Positions 33,732 through 46,955 are shown, counted from the stretch's first letter. The stretch is DNA of 64,000 nucleotides from Halobacillus yeomjeoni (GCF_020171525.1 NZ_JAIVAI010000001.1:1054001-1118000); one strand, 5' to 3'. Notes: generated by a model from the sequence alone, not told the origin. Numbers and translations are program-made.

Positions 33732-34076
33732 TTATTCAAAAAAACACACCTGCATTTTGTTACCATCCAAGTCGTAAAAGTCAAAGAAGTTATTTACTCC
33801 ATCGTTATGTAGTTGATCAATTTGTACTCCCTGACTATTTAAATTTTCATGTGCTTCTTTTATATCCTTGGTAAAGAATATAGGATAACTATTATTACTG
33901 TCACTATCAGTATTGCCCTCTTCGATTGTCAACGGGACACTACTATTACCAACACTTAAAACCCGGTAGCCCTCCCCACTAAATGAAACTGTAAGACCCA
34001 ATACATTTTGATACCAATTACTAGCCTTTTCAACGTTACTCACTGTTAAACACATTGTATCAATTCTCTCAAACAT
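33732..34076 (-). CDS. VOC family protein
   Basis: A 114-residue single VOC module: RIDTMCLTVSNVEKASNWYQ at the N-terminus and NNFFDFYDLDGNKMQVCFFE at the C-terminus, with the internal VLGLTVSFSGEGYRVLSVG. The family includes glyoxalases and drug-binding resistance proteins; ligands cannot be inferred. AGGAGGATAC precedes ATG 34076. It is a single unit with palindromic-element arms on both sides. Confidence 0.85.
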   Translation of the reverse strand: MFERIDTMCLTVSNVEKASNWYQNVLGLTVSFSGEGYRVLSVGNSSVPLTIEEGNTDSDSNNSYPIFFTKDIKEAHENLNSQGVQIDQLHNDGVNNFFDFYDLDGNKMQVCFFE

Positions 34077-34190
34077 AAGTATCCTCCTAAAATTTTATTA
34101 TTTATTTTGTTAATCCTCCGTTCCACTGGTAAAACTTCACATAATTCAAATTATTTCAAAATATTGTTAAAAAAGCAATGTTCGGGTCTT

Positions 34191-34254
34191 ATATCTCGAA
34201 TTCAAGTCTTCAACTAACCTGCCCTATTCTTGAATACCCAGAATTCCCCCCTAC
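34191..34254. repeat. Palindromic element, left arm and inner stem
   Basis: ATATCTCGAATTCAAGTCTT then CAACTAACCTGCCC is the best-preserved left arm; ATTCT (34226-34230) pairs with AGAAT (34240-34244), followed by CCCCCC. The right arm is lost. It is the rightmost copy found. Confidence 0.65.
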
Positions 34255-34264
34255 CCAAAAGCAC

Positions 34265-34299
34265 AAAAAAAAGAAAGCCCAATCCAAAATTGAACTTTC
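34265..34299 (-). terminator. Rho-independent terminator
   Basis: On the minus strand GAAAGTTCAAT pairs with ATTGGGCTTTC and is followed by eight T residues. It would stop transcripts of the gene at 34335-34613 and possibly read-through from pyrE. Confidence 0.75.
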
Positions 34300-34334
34300 C
34301 TTAATGTAAACATCTTTTACTATTGTCCTGTGAT

Positions 34335-34613
34335 CTAAGTAAGAAAATACACGAAAATGGCGATGGAACCGATGTATGAAAATATCGCCTGAGCCCAGTA
34401 TTTTTTCTTTTCATTTTTCAACATATAAAAGTTATAGAGGATAAATGCGGAAATCGATACCAGGAGGCTCAAGACCGGTTCAATCGACAGCATGGGTTCC
34501 TGGAATGCGAAAGAGAGCCATGTATACAAATATACAAAGCAGGTCAATAATCCCAGGGATGCGTTCATAATGATAAAAAACGAATGTTTCTTTGACTTCA
34601 TCCAAATCACCAA
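34335..34613 (-). CDS. Small membrane protein downstream of pyrE
   Basis: The 92-residue protein has three hydrophobic segments (IIMNASLGLLTCFVYLYTWL, LSLLVSISAFILYNFYML and IFSYIGSIAIFVYFLT) with a KNEKKKYW loop. No family is recognised. It lies 56 bases after pyrE on the same strand with no terminator between, so it could be expressed from the pyr operon. The start may be ATG 34613 or ATG 34601 (MKSKKHS). Confidence 0.6.
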   Translation of the reverse strand: MVIWMKSKKHSFFIIMNASLGLLTCFVYLYTWLSFAFQEPMLSIEPVLSLLVSISAFILYNFYMLKNEKKKYWAQAIFSYIGSIAIFVYFLT

Positions 34614-34669
34614 AACTTTCTGATGATTCCATCCTACTAGGATTGTCTATGAATAGCAACTTCACCTTG

Positions 34670-35273
34670 TTAATTCATTGTAAAAACCGTCGGGTCCTCT
34701 TTCCACTGGGACAGCGACTTCTCTTGTTCTTCGCTCAACTGCCCCTCTTCAACCATCACCTCCAACAGCTGATCATAGCTTGCGAGCGCCTGGTAAGGGA
34801 GGTCATGCTTTCGGAACGCTTCTACGGATTCTTTTAAATTATAAGTGAAGATGGAGAGGACTTGGACGACTTCCACCCCTGATTCTCTTAACGCTTCTGC
34901 AGCCTGGATTGATGATTTCCCCGTCGAAACTAAATCTTCGATGACGACGGCTTTCTGCCCTTGATGGAAATGGCCTTCGATTTGATTGCCTTTGCCATGT
35001 TTCTTCGCTGAGGAGCGTACATACACCATCGGTTTGTCGAGAATGTCTGCCACCCATGCGGCATGAGGGATCCCAGCCGTTGCACAGCCCGCAATCAGGT
35101 CGACATCGGAAGAGAGCCTTTTGATTTTATCAGTAAAAGCATAAGCGATATTGCTGCGAATGTCCGGATAAGACATCGTCAGACGGTTGTCACAATAGAT
35201 TGGAGACCGCAGTCCGGACGTCCATGTGAAAAGGTCTTCGGTTTCTACTTTCACCGCTCCGATTTGAAGCAGA

Positions 35274-35296
<23 letters not shown>
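34670..35296 (-). CDS. pyrE: Orotate phosphoribosyltransferase
   Basis: PyrE joins orotate and PRPP to give OMP, the fifth step of pyrimidine synthesis. The 208-residue protein has the PRPP-binding motif AVVIEDLVSTGKSSIQAAEA at about residues 113-132 and the orotate-site segment SGLRSPIYCDNRLTMSYPDI. It is the last gene of the pyr operon and overlaps the end of pyrF by 23 bases. Confidence 0.97.
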
Positions 35297-37646
<2,350 letters not shown>

Positions 37647-37657
37647 CCATTCGCGCC

Positions 37658-40600
37658 TCATTGGAATTGGACCGCTCCCTTCTGCGGGATGGAACGAGCG
37701 GTGAAGGACATCGCATTGATGACATCGACGATGGTCTTCGCTGTATCGAGACTCGTCAAGCACGCGATGCCGTGTTCGACCGCAGTCCGGCGGATTCTGA
37801 ATCCGTCCGATCTTGCCTGCATCCCTTTGTTGAGCGTATTGATGACGAACTGGACATGGTCGTTTTGAATCAAGTCGAGGACATCTCTTTGATCCGATCC
37901 GACTTTGCCGACGGCTTCGACCGGGATGCCGGCTTCCTCGATGACCCGGGCTGTCCCTTCCGTCGCGAAAAGCTGGAATCCGAGTTCAAAGAATGTGTTG
38001 GCGATGGTCAGCATTTCCGTTTTGTCTTTATCTGCGACAGTCAATAGCACCGCTCCCTGGGTCGGAATTTTGAGACCTGCTGAGGTCATGCCTTTATAGA
38101 GGGCTTTTTCCAACGTCTGATCATAGCCGATAACTTCACCCGTCGATTTCATTTCCGGTCCGAGTGTCGTATCGACGCTTCTCAGTTTTTCAAATGAGAA
38201 GACTGGAACTTTGACATACACCCCTTCCGGCTTTTCAGCCACCCCTGATGGATACCCGAGAACGGCAAGTTTTTCCCCTAGAATGGCTCTTGTTGCGAGC
38301 TGTGCCATTTGGACGCCGGTGATTTTACTCAAGAACGGAACCGTCCGGCTCGCACGTGGATTCACTTCCAGCACATAAGCCGTGTCTTTATGGATGACGA
38401 ACTGGATATTGATCAGGCCTTTCATGTTCAGTTCCGTTGCTATTTTCTTCGTCGCATCGATGCACTGCAGTTCGACTTCCGGTTTCAAACGCTGGGTCGG
38501 GTAGACCGCCATCGAGTCTCCTGAGTGGACGCCGGCGCGTTCGATATGTTCCATGATTCCCGGAATGAACACATCTTTACCATCCGTGATTGCATCGACT
38601 TCGATTTCCATCCCGGTCATATATTTATCGATCAGGATCGGGTGTCCGTTATGCACAGTGACATTGTTCTCTAAGTAGGCGATGAGCTCCTCTTTGGAAT
38701 AGACGATCGCCATAGCGCGTCCACCGAGGACGTAAGATGGTCTTACTACGAGCGGGTAGCCGATGTGTTCCGCTGCCTGCAGGGCTTCCTGTTCACTCGT
38801 GACACTTTCACCACCAGGCTTAGGGATGTCGAGTTTATTCATCAATTGCTCGAAGAGGTCGCGGTCTTCCGTCTCGTTGATGGCTTCCATCGTCGTTCCT
38901 AAAATATTCACGCCGTGACGATTCAAACCATCCACTAGGTTGATGGCCGTCTGTCCGCCGAATTGGACGATGACGCCTTCCGGCTGTTCCAAATCGATCA
39001 CGTTCAAGACATCCTCAAGCGTCAACGGTTCGAAATACAGTTTATCCGATACGCTGAAGTCCGTGGAGACCGTTTCCGGGTTGTTGTTCATGATGATCGC
39101 TTCATACCCCATCTCTTTCAAGGCAAGCACCGAGTGGACGGTGGCGTAATCGAACTCGACGCCCTGCCCGATCCGGATTGGCCCGGAACCGATGACGAGC
39201 ACTTTTTTGCTGGAGGACGGCAGTGATTCATTCTCTTCCTCATAACTACTGTAGAAGTACGGTGTTTCTGAGACGAACTCGCCGGCACACGTGTCGACCA
39301 TTTTATAAACCGGTTGAATGCTGTGTTCCCTCCTGTAATTCAGTACGGTATCCAGGTCGCTTCCTATCACCCTTGCAATCTGCAAGTCTGAGAATCCAGC
39401 CTCTTTCGCAGTTCTTATTAGTTCTGGATGGAGACCTTCATGAAGGAGCGACCGTTCCAAATCGATGATTCTTTTCATTTTGTTCAGGAAAAAGTAATCG
39501 ATGCCGGTGACCTCATGAATTTCATCGATCGTATGCGCGCGGCGCAGAGCTTCAGCCAGAATGAAAATCCTCTCATCATCGGCGGACTTCATCCGCTGGA
39601 ACAATTCATCCGTCCGCAAATGGGTGATCGAGGAAAGGTACAGTTCCTCCGTCTCCCCTTCCAGGGAACGTACCCCTTTCAGCAATGATTCTTCCATGGT
39701 CCGTCCAATCGACATCACTTCACCGGTCGCTTTCATCTGTGTACCCAGATGGCGGTTTCCCTTGGCGAATTTGTCAAAAGGCCAGCGTGGAATTTTTGTG
39801 ACGACATAATCGAGTGCCGGTTCGAAACAGGCATACGTCGTTCCGGTAATCGGGTTTCTTATTTCATCCAGCGTCATGCCGATGGCGATTTTGGCAGCCA
39901 TTTTGGCAATCGGGTAGCCGGTCGCTTTGGATGCCAGTGCAGACGAACGGCTCACTCTCGGGTTCACTTCGATCACATAATATTGGAAGCTGTCCGGGTC
40001 GAGTGCGAGCTGGACGTTACACCCACCTTCGATGTCGAGGGCGCGGATGATTTCAAGCGATGCGTTCCTGAGCATCTGGTACTCACGATCGCTTAGTGTC
40101 TGCGATGGAGCGACGACGATCGAATCCCCTGTGTGAATGCCGACAGGATCGAAGTTTTCCATATTACAGACGACGATGGCATGGTTGCTTTTATCGCGCA
40201 TCACCTCGTATTCGACTTCTTTGAATCCGGCGATGTTTTTCTCAATCAGGCATTGGTTGACCGGGGACATCGACAGTCCGCTGCGGGCAGTTTCTCTTAA
40301 TTCCGCTTCATTGTCACACATGCCTCCGCCGGCGCCGCCCATCGTATAAGCAGGACGAACGATGACCGGATAGCCGATCGTCTCGGCAAAGTCGACCGCT
40401 GCATCGACCGAGCTGATGATTTCACTTTCCGGAACCGGCTGTCCGAGTTCGTGCATGAGGGAACGGAATTTCTCACGGTCTTCCGCTCGCTGGATCGCTT
40501 CCAGCGGAGAGCCGAGCAGTTCGACTGCGAACTCTTCCAAGATGCCCGATTCGCTCAAACCGACCGCCATGTTCAAGCCGGTCTGACCGCCTAACGTTGG

Positions 40601-40861
40601 AAGGATGGCATCCGGTTTTTCTTTACGGATGATTTTTTGGAGGAATTCCACCGTCAATGGTTCCATGTACACTTCATCCGCAAACGTGTGGTCGGTCATG
40701 ATCGTCGCAGGGTTGGAGTTGGCGAGGATCACTTCATACCCTTCTTCTTTCAATGACTGACAGGCTTGAGTTCCTGAATAATCGAACTCTGCGGCCTGCC
40801 CGATAACAATCGGTCCGGATCCGATCACTAAAATTTTATTTATATCTGTACGTTTTGGCAT
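37658..40861 (-). CDS. pyrAB: Carbamoyl-phosphate synthase, pyrimidine-specific large chain
   Basis: The 1067-residue chain makes carbamoyl phosphate from ammonia (delivered by PyrAA), bicarbonate and two ATP. It shows the duplicated ATP-grasp halves: [20 protein letters not shown] in the first and [20 protein letters not shown] in the second, with metal-ligand segments [20 protein letters not shown] and [20 protein letters not shown]. The C-terminal MGS-like allosteric domain (from about residue 930) would bind the pyrimidine effector. Length agrees with B. subtilis PyrAB. It overlaps pyrAA by 22 bases. Confidence 0.98.
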   Translation of the reverse strand: MPKRTDINKILVIGSGPIVIGQAAEFDYSGTQACQSLKEEGYEVILANSNPATIMTDHTFADEVYMEPLTVEFLQKIIRKEKPDAILPTLGGQTGLNMAVGLSESGILEEFAVELLGSPLEAIQRAEDREKFRSLMHELGQPVPESEIISSVDAAVDFAETIGYPVIVRPAYTMGGAGGGMCDNEAELRETARSGLSMSPVNQCLIEKNIAGFKEVEYEVMRDKSNHAIVVCNMENFDPVGIHTGDSIVVAPSQTLSDREYQMLRNASLEIIRALDIEGGCNVQLALDPDSFQYYVIEVNPRVSRSSALASKATGYPIAKMAAKIAIGMTLDEIRNPITGTTYACFEPALDYVVTKIPRWPFDKFAKGNRHLGTQMKATGEVMSIGRTMEESLLKGVRSLEGETEELYLSSITHLRTDELFQRMKSADDERIFILAEALRRAHTIDEIHEVTGIDYFFLNKMKRIIDLERSLLHEGLHPELIRTAKEAGFSDLQIARVIGSDLDTVLNYRREHSIQPVYKMVDTCAGEFVSETPYFYSSYEEENESLPSSSKKVLVIGSGPIRIGQGVEFDYATVHSVLALKEMGYEAIIMNNNPETVSTDFSVSDKLYFEPLTLEDVLNVIDLEQPEGVIVQFGGQTAINLVDGLNRHGVNILGTTMEAINETEDRDLFEQLMNKLDIPKPGGESVTSEQEALQAAEHIGYPLVVRPSYVLGGRAMAIVYSKEELIAYLENNVTVHNGHPILIDKYMTGMEIEVDAITDGKDVFIPGIMEHIERAGVHSGDSMAVYPTQRLKPEVELQCIDATKKIATELNMKGLINIQFVIHKDTAYVLEVNPRASRTVPFLSKITGVQMAQLATRAILGEKLAVLGYPSGVAEKPEGVYVKVPVFSFEKLRSVDTTLGPEMKSTGEVIGYDQTLEKALYKGMTSAGLKIPTQGAVLLTVADKDKTEMLTIANTFFELGFQLFATEGTARVIEEAGIPVEAVGKVGSDQRDVLDLIQNDHVQFVINTLNKGMQARSDGFRIRRTAVEHGIACLTSLDTAKTIVDVINAMSFTARSIPQKGAVQFQ

Positions 40862-41949
40862 GCGAATTCCTCCTTCATCGTCGTTTCATGCTCCTTGATG
40901 CGTCGTAAAAATTCATCGAACAAATGGGATGTATCTTCAGGTCCAGGTGAACTCTCCGGGTGGTACTGTACCGAGAACATCGGGTGGACACTGTGTTCCA
41001 ACCCTTCGACCGAATCATCGTTCAAGGAAATCTGGGTAAGGTTCAACTCCGTCCTTGCAAGCGTCCGCTGCTCTACGGCATAGCCATGGTTTTGGGAAGT
41101 AATATACGTGCGTCCACTCTCCAGGTCTTTGACCGGCTGATTCACACCCCGGTGTCCGAATTTCATCTTGGCGGTATCGGCGCCGCAGGCAAGAGCGATC
41201 AACTGATGGCCGAGGCAGATACCGAAGATCGGAACCCTGCCTTTCAAATGCCGGATTGTTTCAATCGCTTCCGGTACATCTTTTGGATCTCCCGGGCCAT
41301 TGGAGAGCATGACGCCGTCGGGTTTCAAGCGCATGATTTCCTCCGCTGTCGTATCATAAGGGACGACAGTGACATGGCAGTTGCGTTTCGTGAACTCCCG
41401 CAATATGCCGTGTTTCATGCCGAAGTCCATCAACACGATGCGGTCTCCTCTTCCCGGTACCACATAAGGCTTGACGGTCGATACACGCTCGACCTGGTCG
41501 GTCATGAGCGGCGTATTTTGAAGCAGGTCCACCACTTCTTCCGGGGTACGGTCCATCGATGCGATCATCGCTTTCATCGTTCCGTGTGTACGTATGATTT
41601 TCGTCAGCTTCCGCGTATCTATCCCGCTGATGCCGGGAATCCGTTTCGCTTTCAAAAATTCGTCCAGCGTCTCTTCATTCCTGAAGTTCGATGGATTTTC
41701 ACAATGCTCTTTCACGACTACTCCGAAAACGGCAGGGTCTACAGTTTCAAAATCATCCCTGTTGATGCCGTAATTTCCGATCAACGGGTACGTGAACGTG
41801 ATGATCTGACCGCAGTACGAAGGGTCGGAGATCACCTCCTGGTATCCTGTCATTCCGGTGTTAAATACGATCTCACCGATTTTTTCCTCTTCACTTCCGA
41901 ATCCCTGACCTACAAAAACCGTTCCATCTTCAAGCACGAGCTGTTTCAT
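40840..41949 (-). CDS. pyrAA: Carbamoyl-phosphate synthase, pyrimidine-specific small chain
   Basis: This glutaminase subunit supplies ammonia to PyrAB. The 369-residue protein has an N-terminal small-chain domain ([20 protein letters not shown]) and a class I glutamine amidotransferase domain with nucleophile Cys in [15 protein letters not shown] and the His-Glu of [14 protein letters not shown]. It overlaps pyrC by 20 bases and pyrAB by 22 bases. Confidence 0.97.
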   Translation of the reverse strand: MKQLVLEDGTVFVGQGFGSEEEKIGEIVFNTGMTGYQEVISDPSYCGQIITFTYPLIGNYGINRDDFETVDPAVFGVVVKEHCENPSNFRNEETLDEFLKAKRIPGISGIDTRKLTKIIRTHGTMKAMIASMDRTPEEVVDLLQNTPLMTDQVERVSTVKPYVVPGRGDRIVLMDFGMKHGILREFTKRNCHVTVVPYDTTAEEIMRLKPDGVMLSNGPGDPKDVPEAIETIRHLKGRVPIFGICLGHQLIALACGADTAKMKFGHRGVNQPVKDLESGRTYITSQNHGYAVEQRTLARTELNLTQISLNDDSVEGLEHSVHPMFSVQYHPESSPGPEDTSHLFDEFLRRIKEHETTMKEEFACQNVQI

Positions 41950-43222
41950 ATTTAGCCTCCTCCCAAATGATTTCGCCTTCGACCATCGTCATGACCGGCC
42001 ATCCTTTCACTGCCCAGCCATCAAAAGGACTGTTCTTCCCTTTCGAGATCAGTTTCCGGCGGTCAATCGGCTTTTTCGTTTCGAGATCAATCAGTGTCAT
42101 ATCAGCAGGAGCCCCTGCTTCCAAGTGACCGAAAGGCAGTTGGAAAATCCGTGACGGATGCACCGTCAGCCATGCAATCAGCTGCTGCAGGGTGGCCGTT
42201 CCTTTTTCAACAAAATAAGTGTAAAGCAGTGGAAAGGCTGTTTCTAATCCTGTGATTCCGAACGGTGATCCAAGGAACCCTTGCTGCTTTTCTTCTTCTG
42301 TGTGTGGAGCGTGATCGGTCGCAATACAGTCGATCGTTCCGTCCAAGAGACCATCGATCAGCGCCTGCTGGTCTTCTTTCGAGCGAAGCGGCGGATTCAT
42401 CTTGAACAATGCATCATCTTCCTGTACAGATCTTTCATTCAATAACAGGTGGTGAGGCGTCACTTCCGCTGTCACGTTGATGCCCGCGCGTTTCGCATCC
42501 CGGATGACCCGGACGGACTCCTTCGTAGAGACGTGACAGACATGGTAATGACAGCCGGCCGCTTCTGCAAGAAGCACATCCCGGGCGATCTGCACGGATT
42601 CCGCTGCATTCATGATCCCCGGCAGGTTCAATCGCCTGCTGACCTCCCCTTCGTGAGACACGCCGCCATATACGAGCGAATTGTCTTCACAATGGGCGAC
42701 GATCGCTTTTCCGAGCCGAGCTGCTTCCTGCATCGCTTCGTACATCGTTCCGGCGCTCTGGACACCGACGCCGTCATCCGTGAAAGCGAAAGCCCCATGG
42801 CTGCTGAGCGTTTCCATATCGACAAGCTCTTCGCCGAGCTGGCGTGTCGTGATCGATGCATAAGGCAGCACACGGACGTTGGCCGTCGTTTCTATTTTTT
42901 CCAGCAGACTGTTCAAATGTTCTTCAGAATCCGGGACCGGACGTGTATTCGGCATGGCACAGACCGTCGTGAACCCGCCTTTCGCAGCAGCCATTGTTCC
43001 AGTCTCAATGGTTTCCTTCGCTTCTCCGCCGGGCTCCCTCAAATGGACGTGCACATCGACGAACCCTGCTGAGATCAGATGGCCTTGTGCGTCGATCGTC
43101 TCATCGGCTTGTGATGAGATCCTCTTTTCGACTGCCTGGATGGTGCTGTCTTCGATCAAAACCTCACAGGACTCCAGTTTTCCATTTAGTAACCGCTTCG
43201 CGTTGATGATTTTGCGCTTCAT
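41930..43222 (-). CDS. pyrC: Dihydroorotase
   Basis: PyrC cyclises carbamoyl aspartate to dihydroorotate. The 430-residue class I amidohydrolase has the metal motif [20 protein letters not shown] at about residues 53-72, the second metal region with [16 protein letters not shown], and the catalytic Asp in [14 protein letters not shown]. It abuts pyrB (1-base gap) and overlaps pyrAA. Confidence 0.97.
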   Translation of the reverse strand: MKRKIINAKRLLNGKLESCEVLIEDSTIQAVEKRISSQADETIDAQGHLISAGFVDVHVHLREPGGEAKETIETGTMAAAKGGFTTVCAMPNTRPVPDSEEHLNSLLEKIETTANVRVLPYASITTRQLGEELVDMETLSSHGAFAFTDDGVGVQSAGTMYEAMQEAARLGKAIVAHCEDNSLVYGGVSHEGEVSRRLNLPGIMNAAESVQIARDVLLAEAAGCHYHVCHVSTKESVRVIRDAKRAGINVTAEVTPHHLLLNERSVQEDDALFKMNPPLRSKEDQQALIDGLLDGTIDCIATDHAPHTEEEKQQGFLGSPFGITGLETAFPLLYTYFVEKGTATLQQLIAWLTVHPSRIFQLPFGHLEAGAPADMTLIDLETKKPIDRRKLISKGKNSPFDGWAVKGWPVMTMVEGEIIWEEAKYETARA

Positions 43223-44101
43223 TTAAAGCTCCCCTTTCAAAAGTGTTTGCAGAACTGCCATTCGGATCGTCACTCCATTCGTCATTTGCCTGAAGATTCT
43301 TGACTTTGGTGACTCTACCAGACTTCCATCCATTTCTACTCCCCGGTTCACAGGTGCTGGGTGCATGATGATGGCGTGATCTTTCATTTTCGCCTCTCTC
43401 TGTTTCGTCAGTCCGTATTCTTCCAGATAAGTTGTTTGAGAGGATCGATCATTGTGCCGTTCATGTTGAATCCTGAGCAGCATGAGCACGTCGCATTGCT
43501 CAACGGCTTCGTCCATAGTTATGTAGTGATTCGTGATGGAATCGTCCTGCCATTCAGGCTTGGTTATGAAAGAAACGCGCGCTCCGAGCTGGGTCAACGC
43601 ATGAGCGTTCGACCTCGCGACCCGGCTGTGCTTCAAATCTCCCGCGATGGCGACGTGAACATTTTCGAACGTATGGAAGTGTTCCTGAATCGTATATAAA
43701 TCAAGCAGTGATTGAGTCGGATGTTCGCCGCACCCATCTCCTGCGTTGATGAGGGATAGATTGAGATCTTCGGTGCAATCATTCAGAACGCCGACTTCGG
43801 ATTGTCGGACGACGGCTACATCAACGCCGATCGCTTCTAAGGTTTTCAACGTATCGGACAAGCTTTCCCCTTTGGTCATACTTGAGTCGTTCTCACCGAG
43901 ATGCAGCACATCCAGACCGAGTTTCCTTTCTGCGATATGGAAACTGCTTTTCGTTCGTGTGCTTGGTTCAAGGAATAGATTGGCTGCAAACTTATCGGTA
44001 TGCATGGCGGAACGCTGTCCATGCTCCATCGCCCGTGCCACATTGAAAATATGGAGAATCTGGTCATTGGTCAGTTGTTTCATGGAGAGTAAGTGTTTCA
44101 T
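43223..44101 (-). CDS. pyrB: Aspartate carbamoyltransferase, catalytic chain
   Basis: PyrB condenses carbamoyl phosphate and aspartate. The 292-residue chain has the carbamoyl-phosphate motif EPSTRTKSSFHIAERKLG at about residues 47-64, the HPTQSLLDLYTI segment and IMHPAPVNRGVEMDGSLVES near the C-terminus. No regulatory chain gene is present, as usual in Bacillus. Its 5' leader is unusual: more than 500 bases separate it from the attenuator, with two repeated elements inserted between. Confidence 0.97.
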   Translation of the reverse strand: MKHLLSMKQLTNDQILHIFNVARAMEHGQRSAMHTDKFAANLFLEPSTRTKSSFHIAERKLGLDVLHLGENDSSMTKGESLSDTLKTLEAIGVDVAVVRQSEVGVLNDCTEDLNLSLINAGDGCGEHPTQSLLDLYTIQEHFHTFENVHVAIAGDLKHSRVARSNAHALTQLGARVSFITKPEWQDDSITNHYITMDEAVEQCDVLMLLRIQHERHNDRSSQTTYLEEYGLTKQREAKMKDHAIIMHPAPVNRGVEMDGSLVESPKSRIFRQMTNGVTIRMAVLQTLLKGEL

Positions 44102-44250
44102 AGATTCATCCTCCTCTTTTTTCAGGAGTCTTTCCTACTCCCTTCGAGATGCAAGGGGGAAAGTTCCTTTGTAAGTAATGTAAAAATTTGTATTTTCTTC
44201 TTATGCGAGCGTGTTTCAGCTCTTCCCGTCGCAGAATTCGTGTGAGGCGT

Positions 44251-44359
44251 CCTTGGGAATAACTCGCTTTCCGTGGGGTACCGTGAGCCTCCTCAGGCTT
44301 GCGCCTTCCGGGGTCTCACGATGTACCTTTATCCCATAGGAGTCTCATCATTCCCAAGG
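44251..44359 (-). repeat. GC-rich repeated element with terminal inverted repeats, copy 1
   Basis: The 109-base element is bounded by CCTTGGGAAT and ATTCCCAAGG. On the minus strand it contains GACTCCTATGGGA, GTGAGACCCCGG, GAGGCTCACGG and CCACGGAAAGCG in that order. This internal pattern is a common intergenic repeat in Bacillaceae genomes; its function is unknown. It lies between the pyrB attenuator and pyrB. Confidence 0.75.
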
Positions 44360-44435
44360 CCGCCTCTTCAATAAAAGGTGGGACGGAAAGGTTTGATTTT
44401 GAAATTAAGCAAAGTCCTTTACACCAACTACGATT

Positions 44436-44554
44436 GGGAAGGTAAGGCAAACAGGTAGACTCCTGCGGGAAAAAGGAACAAGGTGAGACCCCGGAGAACG
44501 GAGTTCGAAGAGGCTCAAGCGTCCCCCGCGGAAAGCGGACTGTTTGCCCTTCCC
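44436..44554 (+). repeat. GC-rich repeated element with terminal inverted repeats, copy 2
   Basis: The 119-base element lies in the opposite orientation to copy 1. It has the same internal motif order (GACTCCTGCGGGA, GTGAGACCCCGG, GAGGCTCA, CCGCGGAAAGCG) but different ends: GGGAAGG...GGCAAACAG pairs with CTGTTTGCC.TTCCC. Self-complementary but non-identical ends point to a conserved structure. Confidence 0.75.
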
Positions 44555-44625
44555 TCCCAGCCTCTAGTTAATAAAACGGACTTCAAACGCACACTCAAAA
44601 AGATTAGCACTTAAGATTTTTTCTA

Positions 44626-44714
44626 TAAAAAAAGCACCCCCAAGGTGTGGGGGTGCTCGACTCGCATGCTAAACGAGCCAAACCCTTCTACACCTTTCTG
44701 AGCCTCACGGGACT
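44626..44714 (-). promoter_or_regulatory. PyrR attenuator upstream of pyrB
   Basis: On the minus strand the PyrR-binding loop AGTCCCGTGAGGCT (44701-44714) fits ARUCCNGNGAGGYU. It is followed by a strong terminator, AGCACCCCC pairing with GGGGGTGCT (44633-44657), and a T run. UMP-bound PyrR would favour termination before pyrB. Confidence 0.93.
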
Positions 44715-44745
44715 CGGTTAAAACGTGTCAGAAACTAGGTTTCGG

Positions 44746-46137
44746 CTAAGCGACGCCATCTTTTCTATTTTCATTTTCATCCAATTGTTCAGGAGCTTCG
44801 AACATGTTCCCGTTGCCCTTCCCTTTTTCTTTACCAGGAAGGATCAGGTTCAATAAGACTCCGATGATTGCTGCAAGCGCCATTCCGGCGATTTGGATGT
44901 CTGCGTTGACTTGGATATAAGCCCCGCCGACTCCGATGACCAGGATGACAGAGGAGATGATCAAGTTCCGTTTTTCACCAAAGTCGATTTGGTTGTCAAT
45001 CAACATGCGCAGCCCGCTTGAAGCGATGATTCCGAATAGAAGGATCGATACGCCTCCCATGACTGCCGTCGGTATAGAGCTGATGACAGCTGTGATCATG
45101 CCGACGAATCCGAAGATGATGGCAATGACGGCTGCCCCTCCGATGACGAACACACTGAATACTCTCGTAATGGCCAGGACACCGATGTTTTCGCCGTAAG
45201 TCGTATTCGGTGGTCCACCGAGGAAGGAAGCGATCACTGTCGCGACTCCGTCTCCGAGGATGGAACGGTTCAAGCCTGGCTCTCTCAAGAAGTTTTTCCC
45301 GACGACCTTGGATAGCACCATTTGGTCACCTGTGTGCTCCGTGATGGTTACGAGTGCAAATGGAACCATCAGGAAGGCGATCTCCCAGCTGATGACTTCA
45401 AGTGGAGAAAAATCAACGAATGGAACGGTGAAGTTCGGCATGTGGAAGATCGCATTCAGTACGCCTCCGAAAGATTCAGCCGATGTGATGTTCGTCCATT
45501 CTTCCTGAATTCCACTTGTGTCTACGATCCCCTGGGTCATGGCGAACAAGTATCCGCCTACGATTCCGAACAGAATCGGGACGAGGGAGAAAAACCCTCG
45601 GAAGAACACGGATGCGATGACCGTGATTGCAAGCGTGACTAACGCGACCATGAAGTGTGTACCGCTGTACACTTGGTCGGAGCCCGGTTCATACATCGCC
45701 ATATCGATGGCTGTGGATGCAAGCCCGAGACCGATGACGATGATGACTGGTCCGACGACGATCGGCGGCAGGATATTCATCAGCCATTTGGTTCCGAACA
45801 TCGTGATCAACAGAGCCACCAATCCGTACACCAGACCGGCCATGAAACTTCCCATCATGGCACCGGGGATCCCGCTTGATTTTGATACTTCTACGATTGG
45901 ATAAATGAATGCGAAGCTGGAACCAAGATAAGCAGGAACTTTACCTCGTGTGATCAGAATGTAAGCGAGTGTTCCGAACCCGCTTGATACGAGTGCGACT
46001 GCTGGTTCAAGACCAGTCAGGAACGGTACGAGAATTGTCGCTCCGAACATGGCGAATAAGTGTTGCAGGCTCAGTGTCAGCCATTTGTGCATTTTAGGAA
46101 CTTCGTTGACTTCTAAAGCAGCGTTATGTTGTTTCAT
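44746..46137 (-). CDS. pyrP: Uracil permease
   Basis: A 463-residue nucleobase:cation symporter (NCS2/UraA type) with 14 hydrophobic segments. MHKWLTLSLQHLFAMFGATI at the N-terminus, the central TYGENIGVLAITRVFSVFVI substrate-site motif and LRMLIDNQIDFGEKRNLIIS match the UraA/PyrP family. ATG 46137 was chosen because the ribosome binding site GGAGGAGG lies before it. It is the second pyr gene, between two PyrR attenuators. Confidence 0.96.
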   Translation of the reverse strand: MKQHNAALEVNEVPKMHKWLTLSLQHLFAMFGATILVPFLTGLEPAVALVSSGFGTLAYILITRGKVPAYLGSSFAFIYPIVEVSKSSGIPGAMMGSFMAGLVYGLVALLITMFGTKWLMNILPPIVVGPVIIVIGLGLASTAIDMAMYEPGSDQVYSGTHFMVALVTLAITVIASVFFRGFFSLVPILFGIVGGYLFAMTQGIVDTSGIQEEWTNITSAESFGGVLNAIFHMPNFTVPFVDFSPLEVISWEIAFLMVPFALVTITEHTGDQMVLSKVVGKNFLREPGLNRSILGDGVATVIASFLGGPPNTTYGENIGVLAITRVFSVFVIGGAAVIAIIFGFVGMITAVISSIPTAVMGGVSILLFGIIASSGLRMLIDNQIDFGEKRNLIISSVILVIGVGGAYIQVNADIQIAGMALAAIIGVLLNLILPGKEKGKGNGNMFEAPEQLDENENRKDGVA

Positions 46138-46170
46138 CTTGTTTTCCTCCTCCAATTAGCTTGTTTTCCA

Positions 46171-46262
46171 TAAAAAAACCTCTTTGCGGAAGGTACGCAA
46201 AGAGGTAGACGTGCCCATAGACACGCTTCATCCATTACGAACCTTTCCAGTCTCACAGGACT
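46171..46262 (-). promoter_or_regulatory. PyrR attenuator upstream of pyrP
   Basis: The binding loop AGTCCTGTGAGACT (minus strand, 46249-46262) is followed by a terminator stem CCTCTTTGCG/CGCAAAGAGG (46180-46205) with a long T run. Confidence 0.93.
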
Positions 46263-46278
46263 AAATTAAAGGTTGCAG

Positions 46279-46952
<674 letters not shown>

Positions 46953-46955
46953 GCT

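Noticed and set aside
40960-41955. Large plus-strand open frame opposite pyrAA
   Set aside because: It is an antisense shadow of pyrAA with no ribosome binding site and no recognisable domain; the same applies to plus-strand frames opposite pyrC, pyrAB, rluD and ftsZ.
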